A stretch of 64,000 nucleotides of DNA from Nitrospira sp. GTDB taxonomy: Bacteria > Nitrospirota > Nitrospiria > Nitrospirales > Nitrospiraceae. Positions within the stretch are counted from its first letter, which is position 1, and the number at the start of each line of letters is the position of its first letter. Shown here piece after piece: positions 1-8,464 of this stretch. Location of the stretch: contig SWDS01000001.1 in the NCBI GenBank assembly GCA_005116745.1, forward strand, positions 186,001 through 250,000. The letters are read 5' to 3'. The notes beneath the pieces are model-generated. The model saw nothing but the letters and a program-made list of their open reading frames with translations, was not told the origin of the DNA and ran no database searches. The position numbers and the translations under genes were made by a program.

Positions 1-1434
1 CACAACCTGGACAATCTCTTCCCTGGTTTGGACGTTGTCGCATCCTATCCATTCCGTGTGACGCGAGATGCCGATGTTGCGATTGAGGTAGACGAAGCAT
101 CGGATCTTATCGAGGCGGTGGAAGCACAGCTCGATCAGCGACAGTACACGTCAGCCGTTCGCTTGGAATTGGATGTGGCGACACCCAGTCCCATCCGCGA
201 AATCCTGACAAGAAACCTTCAGCTCCCATCGTACCTTGTCTATGCAGGACACAGCCCGATCGGGATGGCTGGGATTCGTGAACTGCATGCACTTGAGCGT
301 CCTGACCTAAAAGATCAGCCGTTTGTTCCGGCCGTCCCTCCCTGCGTGAGTAAATCAGGCAGTCTTTTGGCTGCCATTCGTCAGCAGGACGTGCTGTTGT
401 ATCATCCGTATGACAGCTTCATGCCGGTTGTGGAGTTTCTGCGAGAAGCCGCAAACGACCCAGACGTCCTCGCCATTAAACAGACCCTCTATCGCGTCAA
501 TCCAAAATCACCCATTGTCGATGCGCTGCTGGAAGCTCGCGTCAACGGTAAACAAGTTGCGGTCTTGGTTGAGCTCAAGGCCCGATTCGACGAAGAAAAT
601 AACATTGAATGGGCCCGGAAGCTTGAAGACGAAGGTGTGCACGTTGTGTACGGTGTGCGCGGGCTCAAGACGCATGCGAAGGTCTGTCTCATCGTCCGGC
701 GCGAACCGGAGGGGATCCGCCGCTATGTCCATCTCGGCACCGGAAATTATAACGTGGTCACCAGTCGTATCTATACCGATGCGAGCTACTTTACGTGTGA
801 TCCTGCCATTAGCCACGATGTATCCAATCTGTTCAACTCACTGACTGGGTACTCCCGCAAAAACATGTATTCCAAGTTGCTCGTTGCACCGACAACACTC
901 AGGCAGCAACTACTCGATCGGATCGAGCGAGAGACCTGCCGCCACCGGCAGTATAGTGATGGGTATATCGCCTTCAAGATGAATGCATTGGTCGATGCGC
1001 AGTGTATCCAGGCTCTGTACCTTGCATCGCAAGCCGGAGTCAAAATTGACCTTCAGGTGCGGGGTATTTGTTGCCTAAAGCCGGGTCTTCAAGGGATCAG
1101 TGAGACCATCACCGTCACGTCAGTAGTTGGGCGTTTTCTGGAACACGCGCGGATCTACTATTTTCGCAACGGCGGGCACGACGATATGTTGATGGGGAGC
1201 GCCGATCTGATGCCTCGAAATCTGGACCACAGAGTGGAAGTGCTGTTTCCTGTAGAAGATCCTCAGTGGCGCGAGGTCATCATCAATGACATCCTCGGTG
1301 TTGGGCTACGAGACAATGTGCAGGCAAGGCGGTTGCTTCCCGACGGGACGTATGAGCGTAAGCAGCCGGCAAACGGTGAAGCTGCATTTAATTCTCAGCA
1401 ATGGATTTTGGAGCACTGGAAACCTAGATTATAA
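1..1434 (+). CDS. ppk1: Polyphosphate kinase 1, 5' end cut off by window edge
   Basis: This gene makes inorganic polyphosphate from ATP in a reversible reaction. The frame is open from base 1, so the N-terminal part lies outside the window and the TTG at 28 is not a real start. The visible part covers the two phospholipase-D-like catalytic domains. The block YHPYDSF is followed by the KTHAK motif, whose His codon (673-675) is the phosphorylated histidine of the family, and by HLGTGNYN with the second conserved histidine. The C-terminus ends normally at a TAA. The next gene is co-directional after about 115 bp. Together with the PhoX and PhoB-like genes it suggests a phosphate cluster. Confidence 0.97.
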   Translation, partial: HNLDNLFPGLDVVASYPFRVTRDADVAIEVDEASDLIEAVEAQLDQRQYTSAVRLELDVATPSPIREILTRNLQLPSYLVYAGHSPIGMAGIRELHALERPDLKDQPFVPAVPPCVSKSGSLLAAIRQQDVLLYHPYDSFMPVVEFLREAANDPDVLAIKQTLYRVNPKSPIVDALLEARVNGKQVAVLVELKARFDEENNIEWARKLEDEGVHVVYGVRGLKTHAKVCLIVRREPEGIRRYVHLGTGNYNVVTSRIYTDASYFTCDPAISHDVSNLFNSLTGYSRKNMYSKLLVAPTTLRQQLLDRIERETCRHRQYSDGYIAFKMNALVDAQCIQALYLASQAGVKIDLQVRGICCLKPGLQGISETITVTSVVGRFLEHARIYYFRNGGHDDMLMGSADLMPRNLDHRVEVLFPVEDPQWREVIINDILGVGLRDNVQARRLLPDGTYERKQPANGEAAFNSQQWILEHWKPRL

Positions 1435-1549
1435 AGAGCCGTATGGAAGGCAATGATGACGGTCCTCGTCATCCATGAGGAGCGGCGCATAACATCAAGT
1501 CTTCACGAGCATCTGCCTCACGCGACATCGCCTAATTGCCAGGCAGCCT

Positions 1550-3244
1550 ATGGAACCATCGACATCATCTACCACGAGTGACGTATGCGAGGAGACTGCG
1601 CTCGACCGCAGCCTTGTTGTTAGGCATTTCCGACAGATAGTACTCTGGCCACTCCAGCTAATGCCGATACGCGACGATCTGCCGATCCAGAAACACTGCG
1701 ACTTTATTCAGACGCAGGGGTTCAATAATCTCTGGCGAGAGGTGGAAGATGAGTTTACCGGCGACCCATCTCAGTTTCAGGAACGGCACTACGGCGAATT
1801 CATCACCTTCCTCCCCTCCATCCAGCGATTTCTCTACGGTGAGGGTACAGGGCGGGGACCTGGCATTAATCAGGAATCACCGATTCGTGTGTTCCGTCGC
1901 ACCGATATCGCGCGGGTGCGGATGACCTACCTCGATCCAAAGTCTGTGCCGGTCATATTCGAGGTCGCACATATTGATTTGTACTTTTTCTATGACATTG
2001 ACATCGTCATCTTGGCCATGGAGATCTTTGCCGATGACCTCTCTTTGGCTTGTGTCGAGGACACCATGCTTCGTTTTGCCAGAGGATATCCCACGTATTG
2101 GGAATCTGAGGGACAGGGTGGCCATTGCCTGAAAAAGGCCGAATGGCTGGCCAGGGATGGCACGGTGCTGGCATCCTCGGACTACGAACACAAGGAGAAG
2201 TACTTGTCATTTGTGTGTCAGTACCGGGCGCCGTGCATCGCCTCGCACTGGGAGTTTCTGCTCGAACCGTTGGTGCTCCACCATTCTGGTAAGACGGGCC
2301 TCATCCGCTATCGGCAGATCGAATCTCACCTCTTGCCGCTGATGGCCTATTTGACGATTGATAATCCGGCAGCGCTGACCCGGGGGAACTTCATACGGCT
2401 GGGGCTAGCCGCCGCGCCTGATCCATCGGACTCTCTGCCCTATTCCGAACGGCACTTATGCGACTTTGAAGACCGGTACTTCTATGATCGCTACTGGAGC
2501 GAACAAGACCCCAAGCGCCCGGGAACCCGCTTCATCTGCAGCGGACGCGTGTTGACGCAAGTGAGTGACTGTAGCGACCGGTTTTTAGCCATCCGAAAAA
2601 CTGGTCTTGAGCAGTTCCGGCACGAGTATTTTGTCCTCTTTTTGATCGCCCATTTTCATAAGGCCGCCATGCTCATGCTGTCCGACCGTCTGGTTGATGC
2701 CCTCAACCGGCTGGAACCAGGAAATCTAGAATCGGTCAGGAATTTCCGGCACATGATTCAGCAGATCCTCGGCATGTTCCTGCGTTTTACTCATCGGTAC
2801 TGGTTCCAGGACGTCTCGGAACATACCCAGGTGAAGGAATTGTTTCGGATGACGAATAGGCATCTCGGAACAGCCCAGCTCTACACCGAGGTTCGAGAAG
2901 CGATTGAAGATATGAGTCAGTATCTGGATAGTGAGGTGCTGCGCCGACAGGGAGAAACGATGGTGCGTCTGACCGTCGTGACTACGGTTGGGTTGATCGG
3001 CATGGCAACGACGGGCTTTCTGGGCATGAATTTAATCGCCGAGGCTGATAGCCCATTCATAAGAAAGCTCTTCATATTTCTGTGCGTCCTGATCCCAACG
3101 ACAGCTGTGACCGTGTACACGGTGCTGAAATCCCGGCGTCTGTCAGAATTCCTGGAGAAGGTCTCCGATGAGCGCGCCTTGGTGAGAGTCAAGTTCGCAG
3201 CATTCCTTAACGTATGGAGAACCAAGCATGACCGGTTACATTGA
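1550..3244 (+). CDS. CorA-like membrane protein with a divergent soluble domain
   Basis: The protein has 564 residues. The first ~460 form a soluble region that I do not recognise. The end carries two predicted membrane helices (about 472-491 and 507-527). The first helix ends in Gly-Met-Asn at 492-494, the signature that forms the pore mouth of CorA magnesium channels, and the helix preceding it is long and charged as in CorA. The length exceeds the usual 310-370 residues of CorA. The order (large cytosolic domain, two C-terminal helices, GMN) points to a divergent member of the CorA superfamily, so divalent-metal transport is possible but inferred. It is co-directional with ppk1. Confidence 0.75.
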   Translation: MEPSTSSTTSDVCEETALDRSLVVRHFRQIVLWPLQLMPIRDDLPIQKHCDFIQTQGFNNLWREVEDEFTGDPSQFQERHYGEFITFLPSIQRFLYGEGTGRGPGINQESPIRVFRRTDIARVRMTYLDPKSVPVIFEVAHIDLYFFYDIDIVILAMEIFADDLSLACVEDTMLRFARGYPTYWESEGQGGHCLKKAEWLARDGTVLASSDYEHKEKYLSFVCQYRAPCIASHWEFLLEPLVLHHSGKTGLIRYRQIESHLLPLMAYLTIDNPAALTRGNFIRLGLAAAPDPSDSLPYSERHLCDFEDRYFYDRYWSEQDPKRPGTRFICSGRVLTQVSDCSDRFLAIRKTGLEQFRHEYFVLFLIAHFHKAAMLMLSDRLVDALNRLEPGNLESVRNFRHMIQQILGMFLRFTHRYWFQDVSEHTQVKELFRMTNRHLGTAQLYTEVREAIEDMSQYLDSEVLRRQGETMVRLTVVTTVGLIGMATTGFLGMNLIAEADSPFIRKLFIFLCVLIPTTAVTVYTVLKSRRLSEFLEKVSDERALVRVKFAAFLNVWRTKHDRLH

Positions 3245-3429
3245 AACGGTGACGTGCAAGGTAGATGAGATATCAAGAATGAGGGATGGATGTAATCTCT
3301 GTGCATCTAGTGGGCACGGAGGCTAAGGCAGCGAGGCTTCCCCGCATATCTTTTCAGTGCTGGCCAGCCGAGAACAACGATACTGCATACTGATCCCCTA
3401 ACAGCGATCTGCCGTTCCGCGACGATCAG

Positions 3430-3450
3430 GGTGATGGACTGTCCATCACC
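3430..3450. promoter_or_regulatory. Perfect 21-bp palindrome upstream of the PhoX-like gene
   Basis: Ten bases (ggtgatggac) are repeated as a perfect inverted copy around a single central T. The site lies about 210 bp before the PhoX start, in a 418-bp gap with no convincing gene. The lack of a loop and of a T tract speaks against a terminator and for a protein-binding site, though no factor can be named. Confidence 0.4.
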
Positions 3451-3662
3451 ATTTTAACATTCCAGCTCTTAGTCACTGAGAGCTAGCAGGTTAGCAGACA
3501 CAAACGCCACATCTCTGGACCTCCGCAACAATCTTTAACGGGGCCTTTACCAGTTGTTGATCGATTTGTAATGGTCCGATGCGACAGTCATCACCAGTAA
3601 AGGGCCGTTGCAGGTGAGATGTCAACGATACATTCATCCACGCTCAGGCAGGAGGGAATTCT

Positions 3663-4856
3663 ATGTCGATCATCGATGATGAGGGTGTAAGCAATACGTC
3701 TGGTAATGAACATTTCCAAGACATTGTGGACACGCGCCTATCGCGACGCAACTTCTTGACAGGTGGTCTCGCGACGGCCGCAGCGGTCTCGCTGAGTGGT
3801 GTCGAAGCGCTGCTGAACGCTGTCCCTGCCGCAGCTCAGGAGATCGAAGAGGCAGAAGACACGGATGTGAGGGGAGAAGGACGTGGGGGTCAGCGGCCGA
3901 TGCTTGGATTTGAAAGTGTGGCGGTTTCTTCTGCCGATGAGATCGTGGTACCGAAAGGGTACACAGCCGAAGTACTCATCGCCTGGGGCGACCCTGTCTC
4001 GAATGGGCCAGCGTTCAAACAGGATGCCAGCAACACGGCAGAGGAACAAGCCCGTCAGTGGGGTATGCATAATGATGGGATCGTGTATTTCCCAATTGTC
4101 AGGTCGCAGCGTGGCTTGATTGTTCAGAACAATGAATATACAGACGATGGTCTCCTCTTTCCGGACGGTGTGAACAATTGGACGGCGGAGAAGACCAAGA
4201 AATCCCTGAATGCTCATGGTGTATCGATTATCGAAGTAGCCAAGCGGATCGGTTTCCACTTTGACTTAGGACGTCGTCGAGGTAAGTGGGATGTCGTGCG
4301 ACCGTCTCGCTTTGCACGTCGCATTACGGGTATGACCCCGATCGACATCGGTGGCCCTGCAGCCGGCGATTCCCGGTTGGTGACCAGCGACGATCCGACC
4401 GGCACGCGTGTGCGCGGCACCCTCAACAACTGTGCTATGGGCTATACCCCCTGGGGGACCTATTTGGCCTGTGAGGAGAATTTCAACGGCTATTTCCGAA
4501 AGAACGGCCCGCAAACGACAATGGAAAAGCGCTACGGTATTACGGCGGCAGGGTTCGGCTATCTCTGGCACACAACCGACAAGCGATTTCGTGTCGATGA
4601 AGAACCCAATGAGCCCAATCGGTTCGGCTGGGTGGTGGAGATTGATCCATTCAAGCCGCATTCGACCCCGGTGAAACGCACGGCGTTAGGCCGGCTCAAG
4701 CACGAAGGGGCCTGGGTGCAGGAGGCGCGGAACGGTCGTGTCGTGGTCTACATGGGTGACGACGAACGAAACGAGTACATCTATGGGGCTGTTGAAAAAA
4801 GCGGTGTGCGGCCTCCGGTGAGAGGAGGATGGTCCAAACGACAAGGCGCAGTATAA
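3663..4856 (+). CDS. PhoX family (DUF839) phosphatase, N-terminal part, frameshifted
   Basis: PhoX enzymes are calcium/iron-dependent periplasmic alkaline phosphatases. A twin-arginine signal is clear (SRRNFLTGG, residues 27-35, then a hydrophobic stretch ending near AAAQE). A GGGAA-type ribosome site precedes the ATG. The family blocks run up to GDDERNEYIY, after which the frame leaves the family pattern and stops at 4854-4856. The missing half continues in frame 1 (next entry), so a one-base shift between about 4820 and 4854 has split the gene. The run gaggaggatgg is the likely site. Either this is a pseudogene, a sequencing error, or two pieces are made. Confidence 0.85.
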   Translation: MSIIDDEGVSNTSGNEHFQDIVDTRLSRRNFLTGGLATAAAVSLSGVEALLNAVPAAAQEIEEAEDTDVRGEGRGGQRPMLGFESVAVSSADEIVVPKGYTAEVLIAWGDPVSNGPAFKQDASNTAEEQARQWGMHNDGIVYFPIVRSQRGLIVQNNEYTDDGLLFPDGVNNWTAEKTKKSLNAHGVSIIEVAKRIGFHFDLGRRRGKWDVVRPSRFARRITGMTPIDIGGPAAGDSRLVTSDDPTGTRVRGTLNNCAMGYTPWGTYLACEENFNGYFRKNGPQTTMEKRYGITAAGFGYLWHTTDKRFRVDEEPNEPNRFGWVVEIDPFKPHSTPVKRTALGRLKHEGAWVQEARNGRVVVYMGDDERNEYIYGAVEKSGVRPPVRGGWSKRQGAV

Positions 4857-5793
4857 CAACAATTCAAGCACCGCCCCCTTTATTCAACAGTCCCTCTATC
4901 GCTATGTCTCCAACCTGCCTTGGCGTCAGGCTCGCCATCAGGGGATCAATCCCCTCGACGATGGCATACTCTACGCCGCCAAGTTCCATGCAGATGGAAC
5001 CGGAGAATGGTTGCCGCTCGTTCCAGACAATCCGCGTCTCGCCGGATGGTCGTTGAACGACATTCTGATCAATACCCGCGGGGCCGCCGATGCCGCCGGT
5101 GCGACCATGATGGATCGCCCCGAATGGATCGATACATTTCCGAAAGATCTGACGGCCATCGCGACGTTGACGAATAACAACCGGCGTGGCTCGACCCCAC
5201 CGTCGGTCAATAATCCAGATGGGTCTACCGCAGCTGGCTCCGCCCGTCCGCCGGTGGACGTGGCTAATCCGCGCGCCATCAACAACTACGGCCACATCAT
5301 ACGCTGGTACTATCGCCAGGATTGGACGGAACCGACCTTCGGCTGGGATATCTTCGCGCTCTGCGGCGATCCTGCCAACCCGGCTCACGGCTCCACGATC
5401 TTCGGGGACAAGTATGGCTCACCAGACGGCATTTATGTCGATCCCAGCGGCTTGCTCTGGGTCCAGACCGATGTGTCAACCTCCACGATCAACGCCGGTG
5501 CCTATATCGGTTTCGGCAACAACCAGATGCTCGCGGCGCATCCTGAAACCAGAGAGACCCGACGATTCCTCGTCGGTCCGAGTCAGTGCGAAATTACCGG
5601 TGTGTTCATGACGCCGGATCGGCGCACGATGTTCGTCGGGATTCAGCATCCGGGCGAACGACCGGACGACTTGCCGGGTGATCCACTCAATCCCAAGCAG
5701 TTTAGCTCCTGGCCTGACGGCCCGAACGGTGGGCGACCCCGGTCGTCCCTGATCGTGGTGACCAAAGACGACGGTGGGAAGATCGGCAGCTGA
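4822..5793 (+). CDS. PhoX family phosphatase, C-terminal part in a shifted frame
   Basis: The frame is open from 4822. Its translation picks up the PhoX pattern left by the upstream frame: LYRYVSN, then DDGILYAAKF, GEWLPL, and the last blocks SPDGIYVDPSG and TPDRRTMFVGIQHPGE, ending VVTKDDGGKIGS. No ATG lies in the first part and the first usable start would be the TTG at 5011, without a ribosome site, so it is best read as the second half of the gene at 3663 and not as an independent protein. The two halves together give about 710 residues, within the range of PhoX. Confidence 0.8.
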   Translation, partial: EEDGPNDKAQYNNNSSTAPFIQQSLYRYVSNLPWRQARHQGINPLDDGILYAAKFHADGTGEWLPLVPDNPRLAGWSLNDILINTRGAADAAGATMMDRPEWIDTFPKDLTAIATLTNNNRRGSTPPSVNNPDGSTAAGSARPPVDVANPRAINNYGHIIRWYYRQDWTEPTFGWDIFALCGDPANPAHGSTIFGDKYGSPDGIYVDPSGLLWVQTDVSTSTINAGAYIGFGNNQMLAAHPETRETRRFLVGPSQCEITGVFMTPDRRTMFVGIQHPGERPDDLPGDPLNPKQFSSWPDGPNGGRPRSSLIVVTKDDGGKIGS

Positions 5794-5812
5794 GATTTCT
5801 ACACCTGTGGTG

Positions 5813-5840
5813 GGCCCTTGGACCAAAAGGTCTGAGGGCC
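5813..5840 (+). terminator. Hairpin after the PhoX gene
   Basis: A 12-bp stem (ggcccttggacc with its complement, two G-U pairs) closes an AAAA loop 20 bp after the PhoX stop. No T tract follows, so intrinsic termination is uncertain. Confidence 0.5.
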
Positions 5841-5861
5841 TCATCTCCAAGGACGGATGAG

Positions 5862-6284
5862 ATGCAGTCTCGACAACGTATTTCAATGCTACAGTGGGAG
5901 GGAGAGGAGTTCGGATATCAGTGCATTGCCAGGCCACAATTCCGTTTAGCGCACATGCCGGTGTCTCCGCTGCCCCGCCCTCCAATAGCCATGCGTCGGC
6001 AGATCCTGGTGCGCAATCTATTCAAGTACGTGAAGGAAATTCAGAAGCTCAATGATGGGTATGCTTTGCAGTTTCACCGGTCGGAGAATCTGGAGGATCT
6101 GATCGGGATCATGGCGGACTACATTGTGTTTGAAAGCCTGAATTCACCGCAACTCACATTTGCGATCGTTGAAGAACCGCCCACCAAGGCCTTCTGGTTG
6201 CAGGTGCGCGGGCTGGAAACTGATGACCACGATGTCACATCGCCGTTGATCTCATCCGATTCTGCTGTGTCTCCTTTGGTCTGA
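5862..6284 (+). CDS. Hypothetical protein, 140 residues
   Basis: I do not recognise a named family. The C-terminal two thirds look like a compact alpha/beta domain (pattern FHRSENLEDLIGIMADYI, then FAIVEEPPTKAFWLQVRG), while the first 40 residues look untidy, so translation may start at the inner ATG at 5991. A GGATGAG run precedes the first ATG. It stands alone between the PhoX terminator and convergent genes. There is no signal peptide or membrane segment. Confidence 0.6.
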   Translation: MQSRQRISMLQWEGEEFGYQCIARPQFRLAHMPVSPLPRPPIAMRRQILVRNLFKYVKEIQKLNDGYALQFHRSENLEDLIGIMADYIVFESLNSPQLTFAIVEEPPTKAFWLQVRGLETDDHDVTSPLISSDSAVSPLV

Positions 6285-6311
6285 GGCTCAGCACAGCGGG
6301 GCACTCCTCGG

Positions 6312-6539
6312 TCAGCTCTCCTCTATGAGTACTGCGGATCTATTCCAGGTAGACTGATGACGCCCATAGATTGAAGTTCGTGGGCGCCCGGGCCGTACAG
6401 ATCGTTGGCGTCGGCGGTTCATCAGGATGACATGATCGATGACGTCCCCACAGTGAATACAACGCATCACAGAGAGTTTCGCCCCTCCTTCAACAATAAC
6501 CTCGAGTACGTTCATGCCGGCACAGCGTGCGCATTGCAT
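6312..6539 (-). CDS. Small zinc-ribbon protein
   Basis: The 75-residue protein starts with MQCARC and carries a second pair, CIHC, 25 residues on: a classic four-cysteine zinc ribbon, followed by a basic tail. The start at 6539 is chosen because AAGGAGG lies six bases before it; a longer reading frame upstream has no ribosome site. A second protein of the same design sits at 58086 in this window (CLKC / CLNC), so the genome has a small family of them. The function is unknown; binding to nucleic acid or a protein partner is possible. Confidence 0.7.
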   Translation of the reverse strand: MQCARCAGMNVLEVIVEGGAKLSVMRCIHCGDVIDHVILMNRRRQRSVRPGRPRTSIYGRHQSTWNRSAVLIEES

Positions 6540-6580
6540 AGCCACCTCCTTCATCGAAAGTTGACCTTCCATGTAAGTCG

Positions 6581-6614
6581 CGCTTGCCCCTTCTGTTGAA
6601 AGAAAGGGCAAGCG
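6581..6614 (-). terminator. Hairpin between the DksA-like and zinc-ribbon genes
   Basis: A 9-bp stem (cgcttgccc with its complement) with a further A-T-rich extension lies 65 bp after the stop of the DksA-like gene and 40 bp before the zinc-ribbon start. It could end the first transcript or reduce read-through. No T tract is present. Confidence 0.45.
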
Positions 6615-6679
6615 TGGAGGAGCCAGGCACTGGCTTGGGAGGGCAGGTCGGCTCCCCCGGGGCGTCGTGCGATCCGTCG

Positions 6680-7027
6680 TCAATGTCCGTAGTGTTGACG
6701 CTCCATGCGTGCAAGGCAAGATACGCAAAAGAGCGCATCTGGCTGAACCGTCAGCCGAGCATAAGGAATCGCCTTCCGGCACTGCCGACAGCATCCATAG
6801 CTCTTGGTCTGCGTCAATTGCAGAGCGCGCTCAATCCGCTTGAGCCTCGCGATCATTCTCGTCCTTACCTGTATGGCCAGATCTTGCTCGAAATCGTTCG
6901 ATGCCTGATCGGCAGGGTCTGCATAACATGCTCGTTCGGACGGCGGAACAAGCGAGAAGTTCCACTTGGATAACAGTGAGGTGCGTTGCCGGCTGAGTTC
7001 CTCTCTCAATCGTACGCGCTTGGTCAT
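6680..7027 (-). CDS. DksA/TraR family zinc-finger protein
   Basis: DksA-type proteins bind RNA polymerase in its secondary channel and change promoter choice with ppGpp. The 115-residue protein has a predicted helical, charged first half and a C-terminal C4 zinc finger: CRQC, then CVSC 17 residues later. The ATG at 7027 has GGGAG eight bases upstream; a longer frame lacks this. It lacks the DxxDxA tip of true DksA as far as I can see, so a TraR-like or unrelated adaptor role is as likely. It is transcribed towards the zinc-ribbon gene. Confidence 0.8.
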   Translation of the reverse strand: MTKRVRLREELSRQRTSLLSKWNFSLVPPSERACYADPADQASNDFEQDLAIQVRTRMIARLKRIERALQLTQTKSYGCCRQCRKAIPYARLTVQPDALFCVSCLARMERQHYGH

Positions 7028-7163
7028 GTGGTTCACTCCCGTGAGCGCGGGCAGTTTGCTGTCTGCGCTCACTCGACTGCCATTTGGTTGTGCAGGAGGG
7101 GCCTCCCCATAATCTCTTGAGGCCAGTGATACAGCATGGATGGCAACGTTTGGTTACAGAGAG

Positions 7164-7179
7164 TTTACACCTATGTAAA
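7164..7179. promoter_or_regulatory. 16-bp dyad in a divergent promoter region
   Basis: TTTACA and TGTAAA are perfect inverted halves separated by four bases. The site lies in the 190-bp gap between the divergent DksA-like gene and the arsenate-reductase remnant. This is the usual form of an operator for a dimeric repressor. No regulator can be assigned. Confidence 0.4.
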
Positions 7180-7219
7180 AAGTTTCGACGTGGTCTTGTG
7201 GAGGCCGTGTTATGGTTGA

Positions 7220-7645
7220 CCACGAGTTGTTGAGGTGATGGGGGAGGTGGAAATCGATATCTCTCGCCATCGCTCGAAGCACGTTGCCGAATTCCAAGGA
7301 CGACATCTCCACTACGTCATGACGGTCTGTGATCACGCCCACGCATCGTGCCCGACGGATCTCAGAGGGGATGTTCAGTTACATTGGAGGTTTGATGATC
7401 CGGCCGATGCACAAGGCTCCGATTCTGATCGCTTACAGGTCTTCCGCCGAGTACGTGATGAGATTGCCGAGCAGGTCAAAAAGTGGTTGCGACCGGTGGA
7501 TCAATCATCGGAATCTGGTTCAATGTCCTCCCCCAAGGCTCATAACCAGAGGAGACGGAGAAAAGGCGGAGGGATGAGTGAGGTTCGTTATGTCCTTCGC
7601 ATGTTATCGCCATCGCGACAATGCAGGCGAATTGACTATACTTGA
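7220..7645 (+). pseudogene. Arsenate reductase (low-MW phosphatase fold) remnant, 5' end missing
   Basis: The translation matches the second half of thioredoxin-type ArsC: EIDISRHRSKHV, then VMTVCDHAHASCP with two conserved cysteines, then LHWRFDDPADAQGS and FRRVRDEIAEQVKKWL. The whole first part, about 45 residues including the catalytic CX5R loop, is absent: the frame is closed by TGA at 7217-7219 and no matching coding sequence lies before it. The last ~45 residues are a low-complexity run-on past the domain. It therefore cannot act as a reductase. It overlaps the end of the convergent regulator gene by 10 bp. Confidence 0.75.
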
Positions 7646-8343
7646 GGTTGATCCAATAATTTGTATCCAAGCGTCTTGACCGAGACAATCGAGTCATTGA
7701 GGATGGGCACTTTCAGTTTCAATCGCCGAACATGGACGTCAACGGTTCGCGTCGTTCCATAATAGTCGTAACCCCACACTTCATTAAGCAGTACCTCCCG
7801 CGTCAATACCCGTCCAGGGTGACGTAAGAGATGCGCCAGCAGTCCAAACTCCTTCGCTGTGAGCAGCACTTCTTTACCTCTGACCGTCACTTCATGTCGC
7901 GTCAGATCCATTTGGAGAAAGCCGTACACTAAGGACGTTGGTTTGTGATCGTTTGTTCGTTCCAGCCGACGGAAGAGGGATTTGACCCGAGCCACCAATG
8001 CCTTGGGGCTGAAGGGTTTGGTGACGTAGTCATCGGCTCCGAGCTCCAGTCCGACAACGGTATCGGACTCTTCGTTCTTTGCTGTGAGCATGATGATCGG
8101 CAACAGGGCGGTCTCAGGCTTGTATCGGAGTGTTTTACATACCTCCAATCCGTTCAGGTGAGGCAACATGAGATCGAGAATCACCAGATCAGGATGCTCA
8201 GATGACACGAGCTTCAACGCTTCAAGACCGGTTGTGGCGAGGCAGGCGTGAAATCCTTCCTTTTCAAGATAATGCTTGACCAACTGTGCAATATCCTGTT
8301 CGTCTTCGACGATGAGAATTTTCTTGGGACGTGGTGAACTCAC
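7636..8343 (-). CDS. PhoB/OmpR family response regulator
   Basis: The protein has an N-terminal receiver domain (acidic pair ED near residues 13-14, phosphorylated Asp57 in VILDLML, Lys in VTKPF) and a C-terminal winged helix with the OmpR/PhoB pattern (LTAKEFGLLAHLL, VDVHVRRLK). The GTG at 8343 is chosen as start because GGGGAG lies five bases upstream; a TTG further up has no such site. No histidine kinase gene is adjacent. Its place beside ppk1 and a PhoX gene suggests PhoB itself, but an orphan regulator of the same family cannot be excluded. A direct-repeat site lies in its promoter. Confidence 0.88.
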   Translation of the reverse strand: MSSPRPKKILIVEDEQDIAQLVKHYLEKEGFHACLATTGLEALKLVSSEHPDLVILDLMLPHLNGLEVCKTLRYKPETALLPIIMLTAKNEESDTVVGLELGADDYVTKPFSPKALVARVKSLFRRLERTNDHKPTSLVYGFLQMDLTRHEVTVRGKEVLLTAKEFGLLAHLLRHPGRVLTREVLLNEVWGYDYYGTTRTVDVHVRRLKLKVPILNDSIVSVKTLGYKLLDQPQV

Positions 8344-8398
8344 GGAATCTCCCCAATCATTCTTCTTTAGCTTGCACAAGCCACCATACGCTTTCTAC

Positions 8399-8416
8399 GT
8401 TACAGGCTTGTTACAA
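8399..8416 (-). promoter_or_regulatory. Pho-box-like direct repeat upstream of the response regulator
   Basis: On the minus strand, TTGTAAC and CTGTAAC are direct 7-base repeats separated by four bases. This 7+4+7 layout with an 11-base period is that of sites bound by PhoB-type dimers, though the bases differ from the Escherichia coli consensus CTGTCAT. It lies about 55 bp before the regulator start, fitting autoregulation. Confidence 0.5.
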
Positions 8417-8464
8417 ATGGAAGAGATGGGAAGGTGAGGGTGAGAGGGGTGTGAAGCGACCGTT

